Positions 1-8,299 of a stretch of 64,000 nt of DNA are shown here, piece by piece. The notes under the pieces are model-generated. The model was not told the origin of the DNA and did not search any database. It saw only the letters and a list, made by a program, of their open reading frames with translations. The DNA lies in NCBI GenBank assembly GCA_035384565.1, contig DAOOIT010000002.1, positions 167,227 to 231,226 of the forward strand, read 5' to 3'. The position numbers were made by a program, and so were the translations under genes. This stretch comes from Planctomycetota bacterium (GTDB lineage Bacteria; Planctomycetota; PUPC01; DSUN01). Position 1 is the stretch's first letter. Every line of letters begins with the position of its first letter.

Positions 1-307
1 TCTGCGCGGCCTCCACCCGTTTCTGGCCGAGGGCGGCCGGATCGTGCTCTCAACGCCAAACCCGCTGGGCTTTCCCCAGGTGATCTGCGAGATGCTCAAC
101 ATCCGGCGCTTCTACTACACGACGGAGCACTACTACTCGTTCCCCCGACGCTGGATGGTGCGCATGCTCGAAGCCACGGGGTTTGAGGTTGTGGCGGTGC
201 GCTCGGTGGGCCTGCAACTGGTCTATCTGGCACCTCCATGCCCCCGATTTCTGAGCCACCAACTCGTCTACGTGGCCCGCCAGCGGGGGAAGCGCCGCGG
301 TGAGTGA
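1..307 (+). CDS. Class I SAM-dependent methyltransferase, C-terminal part (5' end outside window)
   Basis: The frame is open from base 2 to the TGA at 305-307, so about 101 C-terminal residues are visible. They hold the late strand of a Rossmann methyltransferase (GGRIVLSTPNP) and the usual tail with HYYSF and LEATGFEVV, as in sugar or ubiquinone-type methyltransferases. The SAM-binding motif lies upstream of the window. The next gene starts 30 bases downstream on the same strand, so it is probably in the same transcription unit. The substrate cannot be told; the context suggests a glycan or lipid-linked sugar. Confidence 0.8.
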   Translation, partial: LRGLHPFLAEGGRIVLSTPNPLGFPQVICEMLNIRRFYYTTEHYYSFPRRWMVRMLEATGFEVVAVRSVGLQLVYLAPPCPRFLSHQLVYVARQRGKRRGE

Positions 308-337
308 CTGCCGGGCAGGGGGGCCAAGGGGACACGC

Positions 338-1369
338 GTGGGTGGCGTGAGGGAGCCAGGGAGCGAGGGTGCCGCAGAGGGCGGCCTCGTGGAGGTCCGT
401 GCGCCGGGAAACATGGCACCGCGCCGCTGGCGTCGCGTCGGCGGCTTCGCCCTGGCGCTCGGCATCCTCGGCGGGCTTGCCTGGGTGATCCTGCGCCAGT
501 GGCGTCGCCTGCCGCCGGGGGCCCTCGTGCCCAACTGGTGGCTGGTGGCGGCGTCCTTCGTGGCCTTCCGCGTCTCGATAGTCGCCGTGAGCCTGCGTTG
601 GCGGGCGGTGCTGCGCGCGCTGGGGGGGCGTCTCTCGGCCTGGCAGGCGTACCGAATCCTCGCCTATGCCGCGCTCGGGCTCTACGTGCCGGGCAAGGTG
701 GCGATGGTGGCCGCGCGCTCGTACCTCAGCGCGCGCGAGGGGGTGCCGCTCCGCGTGGCCATGCTGAGCGTGCTGTACGACATCGCCCTCAACCTCATCA
801 GTGCGGCTCTCGTGGTGCCTTTGTGGCTCGCGGTGTCGGGCTCCGGGGTGCCAGGCCACTACCGATGGGTCAGCGCGGGCGTGGCGGCGCTTGGGCTGTG
901 CCTGCTCCACCCGGCACTGGTGAGCCGCGTGGTGAGGCTGGGCGGCCTGCTGTTAGGGCGGCCGATCGAGGTCGCCGGCCTCTCCTACCCGACCATGCTG
1001 CGGTTGATCGCGGGCTACCTGAACGTGTGGGCGATGCAGGGCGCCGCATTCTGGCTGTTCGTGCGGGCCTTCTGCGATGTGCCCCCTCTGTACGTTGCAG
1101 ACTGCGCGGGGATGATGGCCCTCTCGTTGTGCATCGGACTGCTCGTGGTCCTCGCGCCCGCCGGGCTCGGGGTACGCGAAGGCGTGCTCACGGGGGTGCT
1201 GTCGCTGAGCATGCCGCTTGCCCTCGCGGCGGCGATCGCGCTGGCGCTGCGCGTGTTTCTGAGCGTCGGCGAACTGCTCAATGTCGGCGCCGTGTTCCTT
1301 CTCTCTCCGGTTCTGTCGCCGGCCGGGCGCGTCGAGCCGCCGCCGGGAGGCCCACCGTGCCAGAGTTGA
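338..1369 (+). CDS. Flippase-like integral membrane protein (LPG synthase TM / AglD family)
   Basis: This 343-residue protein has seven or eight hydrophobic helices and the family landmarks of the lysylphosphatidylglycerol-synthase TM domain: a conserved Arg-rich loop (LRWRAVL), GLYVPGKVA near residue 125, and a PAGLGVREG loop near residue 275 (the family's P-G-G-G-x-G-x-x-E region). Such proteins sit in glycan clusters and are thought to help move or transfer polyprenyl-linked intermediates; no reaction is proven for this subgroup. The GTG at 338 follows AAGGGG, but the first 25 residues are not hydrophobic or conserved-looking, so ATG 413 is a realistic alternative start. Confidence 0.75.
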   Translation: MGGVREPGSEGAAEGGLVEVRAPGNMAPRRWRRVGGFALALGILGGLAWVILRQWRRLPPGALVPNWWLVAASFVAFRVSIVAVSLRWRAVLRALGGRLSAWQAYRILAYAALGLYVPGKVAMVAARSYLSAREGVPLRVAMLSVLYDIALNLISAALVVPLWLAVSGSGVPGHYRWVSAGVAALGLCLLHPALVSRVVRLGGLLLGRPIEVAGLSYPTMLRLIAGYLNVWAMQGAAFWLFVRAFCDVPPLYVADCAGMMALSLCIGLLVVLAPAGLGVREGVLTGVLSLSMPLALAAAIALALRVFLSVGELLNVGAVFLLSPVLSPAGRVEPPPGGPPCQS

Positions 1370-1448
1370 ACCGCGCGATCCGTCCCGCGGCAGGTGCGCC
1401 GCCACAGCACCCCCCGCCGGACGGCGATTGCAGGGGGCCGGCGGCGAG

Positions 1449-1477
1449 TTCACTTGGGAGCCTGGAAAATGTACAAT
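1449..1477 (+). promoter_or_regulatory. Sigma70-like promoter for the 1498 gene
   Basis: TTCACT (1449-1454) is separated by 17 bp from TACAAT (1472-1477), which matches the -10 consensus at 5 of 6 positions. The start codon lies 20 bases downstream, so the leader would be about 14 nt. It sits in the 128-base gap after the AglD-like gene. Prediction from sequence only. Confidence 0.5.
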
Positions 1478-1497
1478 GAGGTCTCTGAGATAGCGAG

Positions 1498-3615
1498 ATG
1501 AATGCGAGCCCAGAACATCCAGAGCCTCGTTGCCCGGCCCCGGCCCGAACCTGCCTGCTGGGGCTCGGTGTTCTCTGCGTCGCCGCGGCCCTGTTTTTCG
1601 AGTTCCTGTGGTACGCCCGCAGGCCGAGCGACCAGGGCATGGTCTTCGCCATCCGCAGGGCGGGGCTGACGGTCACGCTGTCGGCGGCGCGCTATGAAGT
1701 CTTCGCCGCGGTTGCCGCCGCGGTTGCGTTCGCGAGCGTGATCGCCGGCTTTGTCCTTGCACGGCGCGCGTTGTGGGGAACGGACCGCCAGGGAGAGCGC
1801 AACTCGCCTTGGCGCGTGGCGGTTGCCCTGGGCGTGCTGGTGATCTGTGCGGTGCCGACGTACATGCTGATCGGCTGGGCGAGCGGGAGGCTGCATTACT
1901 TTGCGTACTACGATTCGCGGTGGTACCGCCAGATGTTCTTCCGGGAACTCGGCCTGGTGACGACCGCGCGGCTCTTCTGGCTGGCAGGCGGGCTGGCGCT
2001 GGCAGCGTGCGCCCTGGCGCGACCGTGGAAGGGCCGGGCCATTTCGAAGCTGCTGGACGGTGTGCAGCGGATGCCGCGTCCTGTGCTTGTGCTGGCCGCG
2101 AGCGCCCTTGTCGCGGGCCTGGCGCTGGGGGTATCGCTGGGCATGCTACGCGGCGAGGCCCACTACAACGATGCGCAGGGCTACTATTTCCAGGCCAAGA
2201 CGTTCGCCGCGGGGCGACTCTGGTCGCCGCTGCCGGGTGGCCAGGAGTTCTTCGACCCCCGAGTAGGTCCCGCTCGCACGGGCGTCGTGTTCTGCTTTCT
2301 CGGGGACAGGTGGTTCTTCGTGGCGCCGCCGGTGGCGGCGCTGATCTATGCCGCCGGCTTTCTGATGGGCATGCCATGGTTGATGGCCCCGCTGATGGGC
2401 GGAGCGGTGGTGGCCGCGACCTATTCTCTGGCGCGCGAGGTGCTGTGCCCCAGGGCGGCGCTGCTCGCGATGGCGCTCACGGCGCTCTCGGGCTGGCTTG
2501 TGTTCAACGCGGCCGAGTATCTGAGTCACGTGCCGTGCCTGCTGCTCATGTTGCTCTTCATGACGGCGGCGTTGCGAACGATCCGCTGCGGGTCGTGGGG
2601 TTGGGGCGCGGCTGCCGGGTTGCTGCTCGGCCTGGGCGCGCTGGCGAGGCCGGGGACGGCGCTCGGTCTTTGCCTGCCGTTTGCCGCCGTGTGGGTGGCC
2701 TGGCTCATTCGGCGCCCACGCCAGGCCTGGATGCCTGCCATCGCCTTCGCCGTGGCGCTGGCCGTGCCGCTGGCCGGACTGCTCGCGTATAACGCGGCGA
2801 CAACGGGGAACCCCCTGCTCTCCGGCTATCAAGTGGTGCTGCGCAATCACAAGCTGGGAGCCGACCCCATCCTGGTTCCGGGCTGGAGATGGCGCCCGGT
2901 CGTAGGCGTGGCGAACTTCCTGGAGATGGCGTTCCGCTTCGACGCCGCCACCTACCACTGGCCGATCCCGGCGCTGGGAGCCCTCGTGGGGCTCGTGCTG
3001 TTCGCGGGGGCAAGGCGCCAGGAAGGGCGCGCATCGCCCTTGTTGCTCGGGGCGGCCGGGCTCACGCTCGCCCTCGTCTACACGCGGTGGAGCAACGTGT
3101 CCATCGGCATGAGCGGCCCACGCTACGTTTTCGAGGCTCTCCCGCTGGCGGCCATTCTGGCGGCAGCCGGGCTGGCGGCCCTGCACGACCGCCTCATCGC
3201 GAGGGGCTTCCCTCCTGACCGCGTGCGGGCGACGCTGACGCTGGCCCTCGCCGGTTGCTTTCTCTATGGCACGGCGGTCACGCTCGTCCGTGAGTTGCCG
3301 CAGTACCGCAACCTCCACGGCGTGGACCTACGGGTATTCGACACCGTGGAAGCTCAAGCGGAGCGGCCGGCCATCGTATTCCTCCCCGTGCCGCACACCA
3401 CGGCCGGCAGTTCGAGGCTTGTGGCCGCCGTGGCGCGCAACGACCCGGCCATTGCCGGCCCCATCCTCTACGTCCGTGACCTTGGCGAGCAGAACCACAG
3501 GTTGATCGCGGCCCGGCCTGGGCGGCACCTGTACCGGTGGGACGAAGCGAGCTTCTCGCTCGTGCCGCTCGGCCCCGACGGTGTCTCAGCGGCCGCTCCG
3601 ACCGGCAGGCCCTGA
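1498..3615 (+). CDS. GT-C fold membrane glycosyltransferase (PMT/ArnT/GT39-like), 705 aa
   Basis: A polytopic protein with about 13 hydrophobic segments. After five N-terminal segments, residues 222-240 read HYNDAQGYYFQAKTF, the acidic first external loop (D, then Y, then A) of GT-C enzymes that take sugars from polyprenyl phosphate. The last ~110 residues form a soluble, probably periplasmic, tail. The extra N-terminal ~200 residues with four or five helices are longer than in a standard ArnT. It is followed 36 bases later by a polyprenyl-phosphate-sugar synthase-like GT2, the classic donor/acceptor pairing. Sugar and acceptor are unknown. Confidence 0.7.
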   Translation: MNASPEHPEPRCPAPARTCLLGLGVLCVAAALFFEFLWYARRPSDQGMVFAIRRAGLTVTLSAARYEVFAAVAAAVAFASVIAGFVLARRALWGTDRQGERNSPWRVAVALGVLVICAVPTYMLIGWASGRLHYFAYYDSRWYRQMFFRELGLVTTARLFWLAGGLALAACALARPWKGRAISKLLDGVQRMPRPVLVLAASALVAGLALGVSLGMLRGEAHYNDAQGYYFQAKTFAAGRLWSPLPGGQEFFDPRVGPARTGVVFCFLGDRWFFVAPPVAALIYAAGFLMGMPWLMAPLMGGAVVAATYSLAREVLCPRAALLAMALTALSGWLVFNAAEYLSHVPCLLLMLLFMTAALRTIRCGSWGWGAAAGLLLGLGALARPGTALGLCLPFAAVWVAWLIRRPRQAWMPAIAFAVALAVPLAGLLAYNAATTGNPLLSGYQVVLRNHKLGADPILVPGWRWRPVVGVANFLEMAFRFDAATYHWPIPALGALVGLVLFAGARRQEGRASPLLLGAAGLTLALVYTRWSNVSIGMSGPRYVFEALPLAAILAAAGLAALHDRLIARGFPPDRVRATLTLALAGCFLYGTAVTLVRELPQYRNLHGVDLRVFDTVEAQAERPAIVFLPVPHTTAGSSRLVAAVARNDPAIAGPILYVRDLGEQNHRLIAARPGRHLYRWDEASFSLVPLGPDGVSAAAPTGRP

Positions 3616-3651
3616 CCTCTTGTTCCTGACCGGAGGCGATAGGCACTCCCG

Positions 3652-4380
3652 ATGACCGACGCACCCGCCGCGCAGGGCTCGCCGAGCGATGCCCAACTCG
3701 CCGTGATCGTGCCCATGTTCAATGAGGCGGCCACAGTGGCCGAGCTGCTCGAGCGCCTCATTGCGGTGCCGCTGCGCATGCAGATCGTGGTCGTGGACGA
3801 CGGTTCGACCGACGGCTCGCGCGACATCGTCGCCCGCTTCGCTCAGGCCCACCCCGCGGTGGAACTGGTCTGCCACGAGGCCAACCGCGGCAAGGGCGCC
3901 GCCGTGCGCACCGGCATCGCGCGCGCCCGCGGCGCCTATACGATCATCCAGGACGCCGACCTGGAATATGACCCAAACGACCTGGTGAGGCTCGTCGAGG
4001 CCGCCGAGCGCGAGAAGGCCAGCGTAGTCTACGGCTCGCGGATCCGCGGCGGCATGCCGTTTTCCTACCGCAGCTTCTACTGGGGCGGGCGGCTCGTGAG
4101 CCTGGTGGCCAGCGTGCTCTACTGTCAGCGCATCACCGACGAGCCGACCTGTTACAAGCTGTTCAAGACCGAGCTTCTCCAGAGCCTGCCGCTGCGCGAG
4201 GAGGGCTTCGGCTTCTGCGCCGAGGCGACCGCGCTGGTGTGCCGCCGCGGCCACCGCATCGTCGAGGTGCCCATCCGCTACCAGCCGCGGTCGCTGGAGG
4301 AAGGCAAGAAGATCCGCTGGACGGATGGCCTGCGCGCCATCTGGATCCTCATCCGCCACCGCTTCGGCAAGCGGCGCTGA
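3652..4380 (+). CDS. GT2 polyprenyl-phosphate sugar synthase (DPM1-like)
   Basis: A 242-residue single-domain GT-A glycosyltransferase: VIVPMFNEA at the N-terminus, VVDDGSTDG near residue 46, NRGKGAAVRTG, the catalytic metal motif QDADLEYD (DAD at 101-103) and a CYKLF/EVPIRY C-terminal half typical of dolichyl- or undecaprenyl-phosphate mannose/glucose synthases. There are no membrane helices, as in soluble DPM1-type enzymes. It lies between two GT-C genes, so it most likely makes their polyprenyl-P-hexose donor. GGAGGCGAT upstream supports the ATG at 3652. Confidence 0.85.
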   Translation: MTDAPAAQGSPSDAQLAVIVPMFNEAATVAELLERLIAVPLRMQIVVVDDGSTDGSRDIVARFAQAHPAVELVCHEANRGKGAAVRTGIARARGAYTIIQDADLEYDPNDLVRLVEAAEREKASVVYGSRIRGGMPFSYRSFYWGGRLVSLVASVLYCQRITDEPTCYKLFKTELLQSLPLREEGFGFCAEATALVCRRGHRIVEVPIRYQPRSLEEGKKIRWTDGLRAIWILIRHRFGKRR

Positions 4381-4397
4381 TTGCTGGGAGACGGGAA

Positions 4398-6350
4398 ATG
4401 CCAGGCATCCACCATCCGGGGCGGCGACTCATCCTCGCCCTCGTTGTCCTTGCCGGTATCTATGGTCTGGTCGGCCGCTGGTGGGTGCTGGTGGATATTC
4501 CCCGCCACCAGGATGGCGTGTACGGGATGATCGCGCGGAACTACCTGAAGTACGGGTACCCCGATATGGGACTGGCGCAAATCGCGACGCCCGGCCCCGT
4601 GGTGCCGCGGCCCGAACGCGTGTACTACCAGAATCACCCGCCGCTGGCGCCCCTCCTGAGCTCGGCGGGTGTGGCGCTCTTCGGACCGCAAACCTGGGCC
4701 GTGCGGCTGCCGCACCTGGTCTGTGGCCTCGCGCTCGTGGCCGTGCTGGCCGTGCTGGCCGAGCGGATGTCGCGGGAGAGCGACGGGCCGCCCACGCCGG
4801 CGTGGGCTTGGGCCGCTGCCCTGGCCGGCGCGGTGCCGATCGCCGTGCGCTATGGCGGGGCATTCGTGGACGTTGTGGGCACGCCGCTCGCGCTGTCCAC
4901 CTCGTTGGCGTCGCTGTTCTACCTTCGGTACTGTGAGTCGGGACGCGGACGCGACTTCGGGCTGCTCTTCGCGGCCTGCGTGGTCGGCCTTCTGTCGGAC
5001 TGGCCGGCCTACGTCCTCTGCTTCGCGCTGGCGGGGCACGCGCTGGTGTACCGCTCGCGAGCGCGGCGCGGCGCGATGCTGGCTCTGCCGGCGGCAGCTC
5101 TCGCCTGCTTCGTGGGCCTGATGGCCTACGCGCGCGCGATTCCGCAGGAGGGCAACCTGCTTCAGCCCGTCGGCGAAGCCTATCGGAGCTGGGCCGTCGG
5201 CGGCAGCGCGCCCGAGGTCGGCCACATCCCGGCGACGACCCTCCTGGCCGACTTCCTGGGCAAGTTCGTCTTGCAGCTTTCGCCGCTCTCGCTCCTTGCG
5301 CTCGTGTGGCTGGCACGCCGCGCCTGGCCCGCCGTGCGGGCGCGCGAGAACCGCCGCGACCAGCATGTGCTGCTGCTCTGGCTCTGGCCGCTGCCCTACG
5401 TGGCCGCGTTCCCAACGATCTTCTACGCCCATCCCTACTACCATCTGCTGTTTCTGCCCGCCGTGGTGGTGACGGTGGCGCTGGTGGTCGAGGCTTGGGC
5501 ACGTGGGGGAGGGCGCTGGCGCGGAGCCGCAAGCATTGGGGGCGCCGCGGTGCTGTTCCTCAGCTCCTTCTACGTCGTGACCGAGACGGACCGCTGGGAG
5601 CCGCTGCGCCACAAACAGGTGCGCTGGGCGGCCGACCTCGCAAAGCACACGCCGTTCGAGGAGAAGAGCGGATTCGTCCTCCACTATGCGCAGCAGATGC
5701 GCTTCGTTGCCGACCGCGCAGTAGTCGAGTACGCAGACACGCCGGCGAAGTTGGCGGCGCTGGGCCCGACCACGAGGGTCTTTGCGCCCCTCGCCCACCC
5801 GTGCGGCGACGCGGACCTCTTCGGAGCGTTGCAGGGGCGAGGCCCCGCGACGCTCTGCGGCTCTCTGGTCGCCTTTGGCCCGGACCCGGAGGGAGGCGGG
5901 TCGTGGGCGGATGGCATCCTCCGACGCCTGGCGAAGCAGGAGTTGGGTGCCGGGGTCACGCTGGAGAAACTCGCCTGCAAGGTGGTGCCGGCGCGCGACG
6001 GCTCGTCGCTGCTCCTGCTCGGCGCCGAGCTCTCGGGGACGCCGAGGGTTCTGCCTGGGGACACGCTGGAGTGGCAGGTGCGGTTTCTCGACGACGGGGG
6101 CAAGGTACTCGGTACAGCGTCCATGCCGGCCCAGGCCTCGGCCAGCTACTTCCTCGTCGCGCCGAAGCGATGGCGGGCCCGTGGCGGCCGGGCCGAGCTG
6201 GCGCTGAGGCACTGCACGACCGATGCCGCGTCGGTGGGCCGAGGGACGCGGCTGGCGCGCTTTGCGCTTCGCCTCCTCACGTGCCGCCTGTTGGGCAACC
6301 CGAAGCCCGCCGTACGCCCGCTCGGCCGGGTCGAGCTGGAAGTCCCCTGA
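4398..6350 (+). CDS. GT-C fold membrane glycosyltransferase (ArnT/GT83-like), 650 aa
   Basis: The protein starts with a signal-anchor helix, then HQDGVYGMIARNYLKYGY near residue 36 and NHPPLAPLL near residue 80, the external-loop Asp and HPPL motifs of ArnT-type glycosyltransferases using polyprenyl-phosphate sugars. Eight or nine further helices follow, and about 250 C-terminal residues are soluble, including a beta-rich end. ATG 4398, preceded by GGGAGACGGGAA, was chosen; the open frame extends further upstream only by overlapping the preceding GT2. Its stop is 6 bases before the next GT4 start. Confidence 0.75.
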   Translation: MPGIHHPGRRLILALVVLAGIYGLVGRWWVLVDIPRHQDGVYGMIARNYLKYGYPDMGLAQIATPGPVVPRPERVYYQNHPPLAPLLSSAGVALFGPQTWAVRLPHLVCGLALVAVLAVLAERMSRESDGPPTPAWAWAAALAGAVPIAVRYGGAFVDVVGTPLALSTSLASLFYLRYCESGRGRDFGLLFAACVVGLLSDWPAYVLCFALAGHALVYRSRARRGAMLALPAAALACFVGLMAYARAIPQEGNLLQPVGEAYRSWAVGGSAPEVGHIPATTLLADFLGKFVLQLSPLSLLALVWLARRAWPAVRARENRRDQHVLLLWLWPLPYVAAFPTIFYAHPYYHLLFLPAVVVTVALVVEAWARGGGRWRGAASIGGAAVLFLSSFYVVTETDRWEPLRHKQVRWAADLAKHTPFEEKSGFVLHYAQQMRFVADRAVVEYADTPAKLAALGPTTRVFAPLAHPCGDADLFGALQGRGPATLCGSLVAFGPDPEGGGSWADGILRRLAKQELGAGVTLEKLACKVVPARDGSSLLLLGAELSGTPRVLPGDTLEWQVRFLDDGGKVLGTASMPAQASASYFLVAPKRWRARGGRAELALRHCTTDAASVGRGTRLARFALRLLTCRLLGNPKPAVRPLGRVELEVP

Positions 6351-6356
6351 CCGGAG

Positions 6357-7547
6357 ATGGCCATCGTTACCCACCACTCACAACCCTCGATAGTGATGCT
6401 CCTCGACAACGCCTTCCTGCCCGATCCCCGGGTAGCAAACGAGGCGCGGAGCCTGGCCGCGGCCGGCTATCGGGTGACGATCCTGGCCTGGGACCGCGAG
6501 AATGAGCGCCCGCCCATCGAGCGGTGGCACGGGGTGCGCCTCGAGCGCTTCGGCCCGCGCAGCCGCCACCACTTGGGTTCCCTTCAGGCCCTCTACCTGC
6601 TGGCCTTCTGGTGGCGCGCCTTCTGGCGCCTCCTGGAGCTGCGGGCCGACGCGATTCACTGCCACGACTTCGACACCCTGCCGCTCGGCTGGCTGGCGGC
6701 CGCGGTGAAGGGCTGCCGCCTGGTCTACGACGCGCACGAGAGCTATGCCGATATGCTCGGCGCGAATGTGGCGCCGTGGATCAAGCGAACGGTCACCTGG
6801 GCCGAACGGCTGCTGATCGGCCGCGCCGACGCCGTGCTCACCGTGGGCGAGTTGCTGGCGGCGGACCTCCGCCAGCGCGGGGCGCGACGCGCCTGGGTGG
6901 TCGGCAACTGGAAGCGCCTCGACGAATTCGCCTTCGACCCCGCGGCCCTGGCGGCCCGGCGCCGCGAGGCCGCCCCCGAGGGCCGCCTGCTCGTGGCCTA
7001 CATCGGCTGGCTGAATGTGGACCGCGGCATCGCGCCCCTGCTCGAGGCCGTGGAGGCCGTGGACGGCGTGGTCCTGCTCGTGGGCGGCGACGGGCCGGCG
7101 GCTGGCGACGTGCGCGCGGCCGCCGCCCGGTGCCCCCGCATCCGCTACCTGGGCTTTGTTGACCCCGTGCTGGTTCCGCTGTATACTTCGATGGCCGATG
7201 CGGTCTATCACGGCCTGGATGCGGCGAACCGGAACGCGCGGTTCAGCGCGCCCAACAAGCTTTTCGAGGCCCTCGCCGCGGGCCGGGCCGTGGTGTGCAA
7301 CGATTGCGGCGAGCTCGGGCGCATCGTGCGCGAGGAGGGCTGCGGCATCGTAGTGCCGGAGCTCGCGCCGCGCGCGCTCGAAGGCGCGTTCCGCGAGCTG
7401 CTCGAGCCCGGCCGCCTGGCCGCATGCCAGGCCCGGGCCCGCGCGGCAGGCCGCGGCCGCTACCACTGGGCGGCTGCCGAACGCGCCCTGCTCGACCTCT
7501 ACGCCGCCATCGGAGTCGCCCCCAAGGCAGGGGAACCCAATGCCTGA
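6357..7547 (+). CDS. GT4 family glycosyltransferase (GT-B fold)
   Basis: A 396-residue retaining GT-B enzyme. The N-terminal domain begins with LLDNAFLPDPRVANEARSL, a feature of GT4 enzymes, followed by HCHDFDTLPLG and DAHESY. The C-terminal donor domain has VAYIGWLN, VLLVGGDGP and the E-x7-E-like signature NKLFEALAAGRAVV. It acts in the cytoplasm on a nucleotide-sugar donor and lipid-linked acceptor. It begins 6 bases after the GT-C gene (SD CCGGAG) and its last 8 bases overlap the next start. Confidence 0.85.
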   Translation: MAIVTHHSQPSIVMLLDNAFLPDPRVANEARSLAAAGYRVTILAWDRENERPPIERWHGVRLERFGPRSRHHLGSLQALYLLAFWWRAFWRLLELRADAIHCHDFDTLPLGWLAAAVKGCRLVYDAHESYADMLGANVAPWIKRTVTWAERLLIGRADAVLTVGELLAADLRQRGARRAWVVGNWKRLDEFAFDPAALAARRREAAPEGRLLVAYIGWLNVDRGIAPLLEAVEAVDGVVLLVGGDGPAAGDVRAAAARCPRIRYLGFVDPVLVPLYTSMADAVYHGLDAANRNARFSAPNKLFEALAAGRAVVCNDCGELGRIVREEGCGIVVPELAPRALEGAFRELLEPGRLAACQARARAAGRGRYHWAAAERALLDLYAAIGVAPKAGEPNA

Positions 7548-8295
7548 CGCGCCCTTCGGCCTCCGTGGCCTCAAGCTCTCGGTCGTCATGCCCGTCTACA
7601 ATGAGCGCGCGACCATCGAGGAAATCCTCCGCCGCGTCGAGGCCACGGGCCTGGCCCACGAGATCATCGCGGTGGACGACGCCTCGACCGACGGCACGCG
7701 CGGCGTGCTGGAGAGCCTGCCGCCGGGGCGCGTGCGGCTCCTGTGCCACGACGCCAACCGCGGCAAGGGCCGCGCCGTGCGCACCGGCATCGAGGCCGCC
7801 ACGGGCGACATCATCCTCATCCAGGACGCGGACCTCGAGTACGACCCCGCCGACTACCCCGCGCTGTTGAAGCCGATCGTGGACGGCGTGGCCGACGTGG
7901 TGGTGGGCTCGCGGTTTCTCGGCGGGCCGCACCGCGTGCTCTACTTCTGGCACTACCAGGGCAACCGCCTGCTCACCACGCTCTCGAACGTGCTCACGAA
8001 CCTGAACCTCACCGACATGGAGTGCTGCTACAAGGTCTTCCGCGCCGAGCTCCTGCGCCGCCTGGTGCTCCGCAGCGAGCGGTTCGGCATCGAGCCCGAG
8101 CTGATCGCGCGCGTGGCCCAGCTCGGCTGCCGCATCTACGAGGTGCCCGTCGCCTACTTCGGCCGCGACTACGCACACGGCAAGAAGATCACCTGGCGCG
8201 ACGGCCTGGCGGCCCTCTGGCACATCCTGCGCTTCTCGCTCACGCGGCCGCGGCTGCGGCCCGGATCCCCCGACCGCCCCGAACGCCGGGAATAG
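7540..8295 (+). CDS. GT2 polyprenyl-phosphate sugar synthase (DPM1-like)
   Basis: A 251-residue paralogue of the GT2 at 3652, with VVMPVYNER, VDDASTDGT, NRGKGRAVRTG and QDADLEYD (D96, D98). It has the same C-terminal pattern (MECCYKVFRAELL, EVPVAYFGRDY, KKITWRDGL) and no membrane segment. The start overlaps the previous gene by ATGCCTGA, so translation is coupled. It probably charges undecaprenyl phosphate with a second sugar; which sugar cannot be read from sequence. Confidence 0.85.
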   Translation: MPDAPFGLRGLKLSVVMPVYNERATIEEILRRVEATGLAHEIIAVDDASTDGTRGVLESLPPGRVRLLCHDANRGKGRAVRTGIEAATGDIILIQDADLEYDPADYPALLKPIVDGVADVVVGSRFLGGPHRVLYFWHYQGNRLLTTLSNVLTNLNLTDMECCYKVFRAELLRRLVLRSERFGIEPELIARVAQLGCRIYEVPVAYFGRDYAHGKKITWRDGLAALWHILRFSLTRPRLRPGSPDRPERRE

Positions 8296-8299
8296 GCCG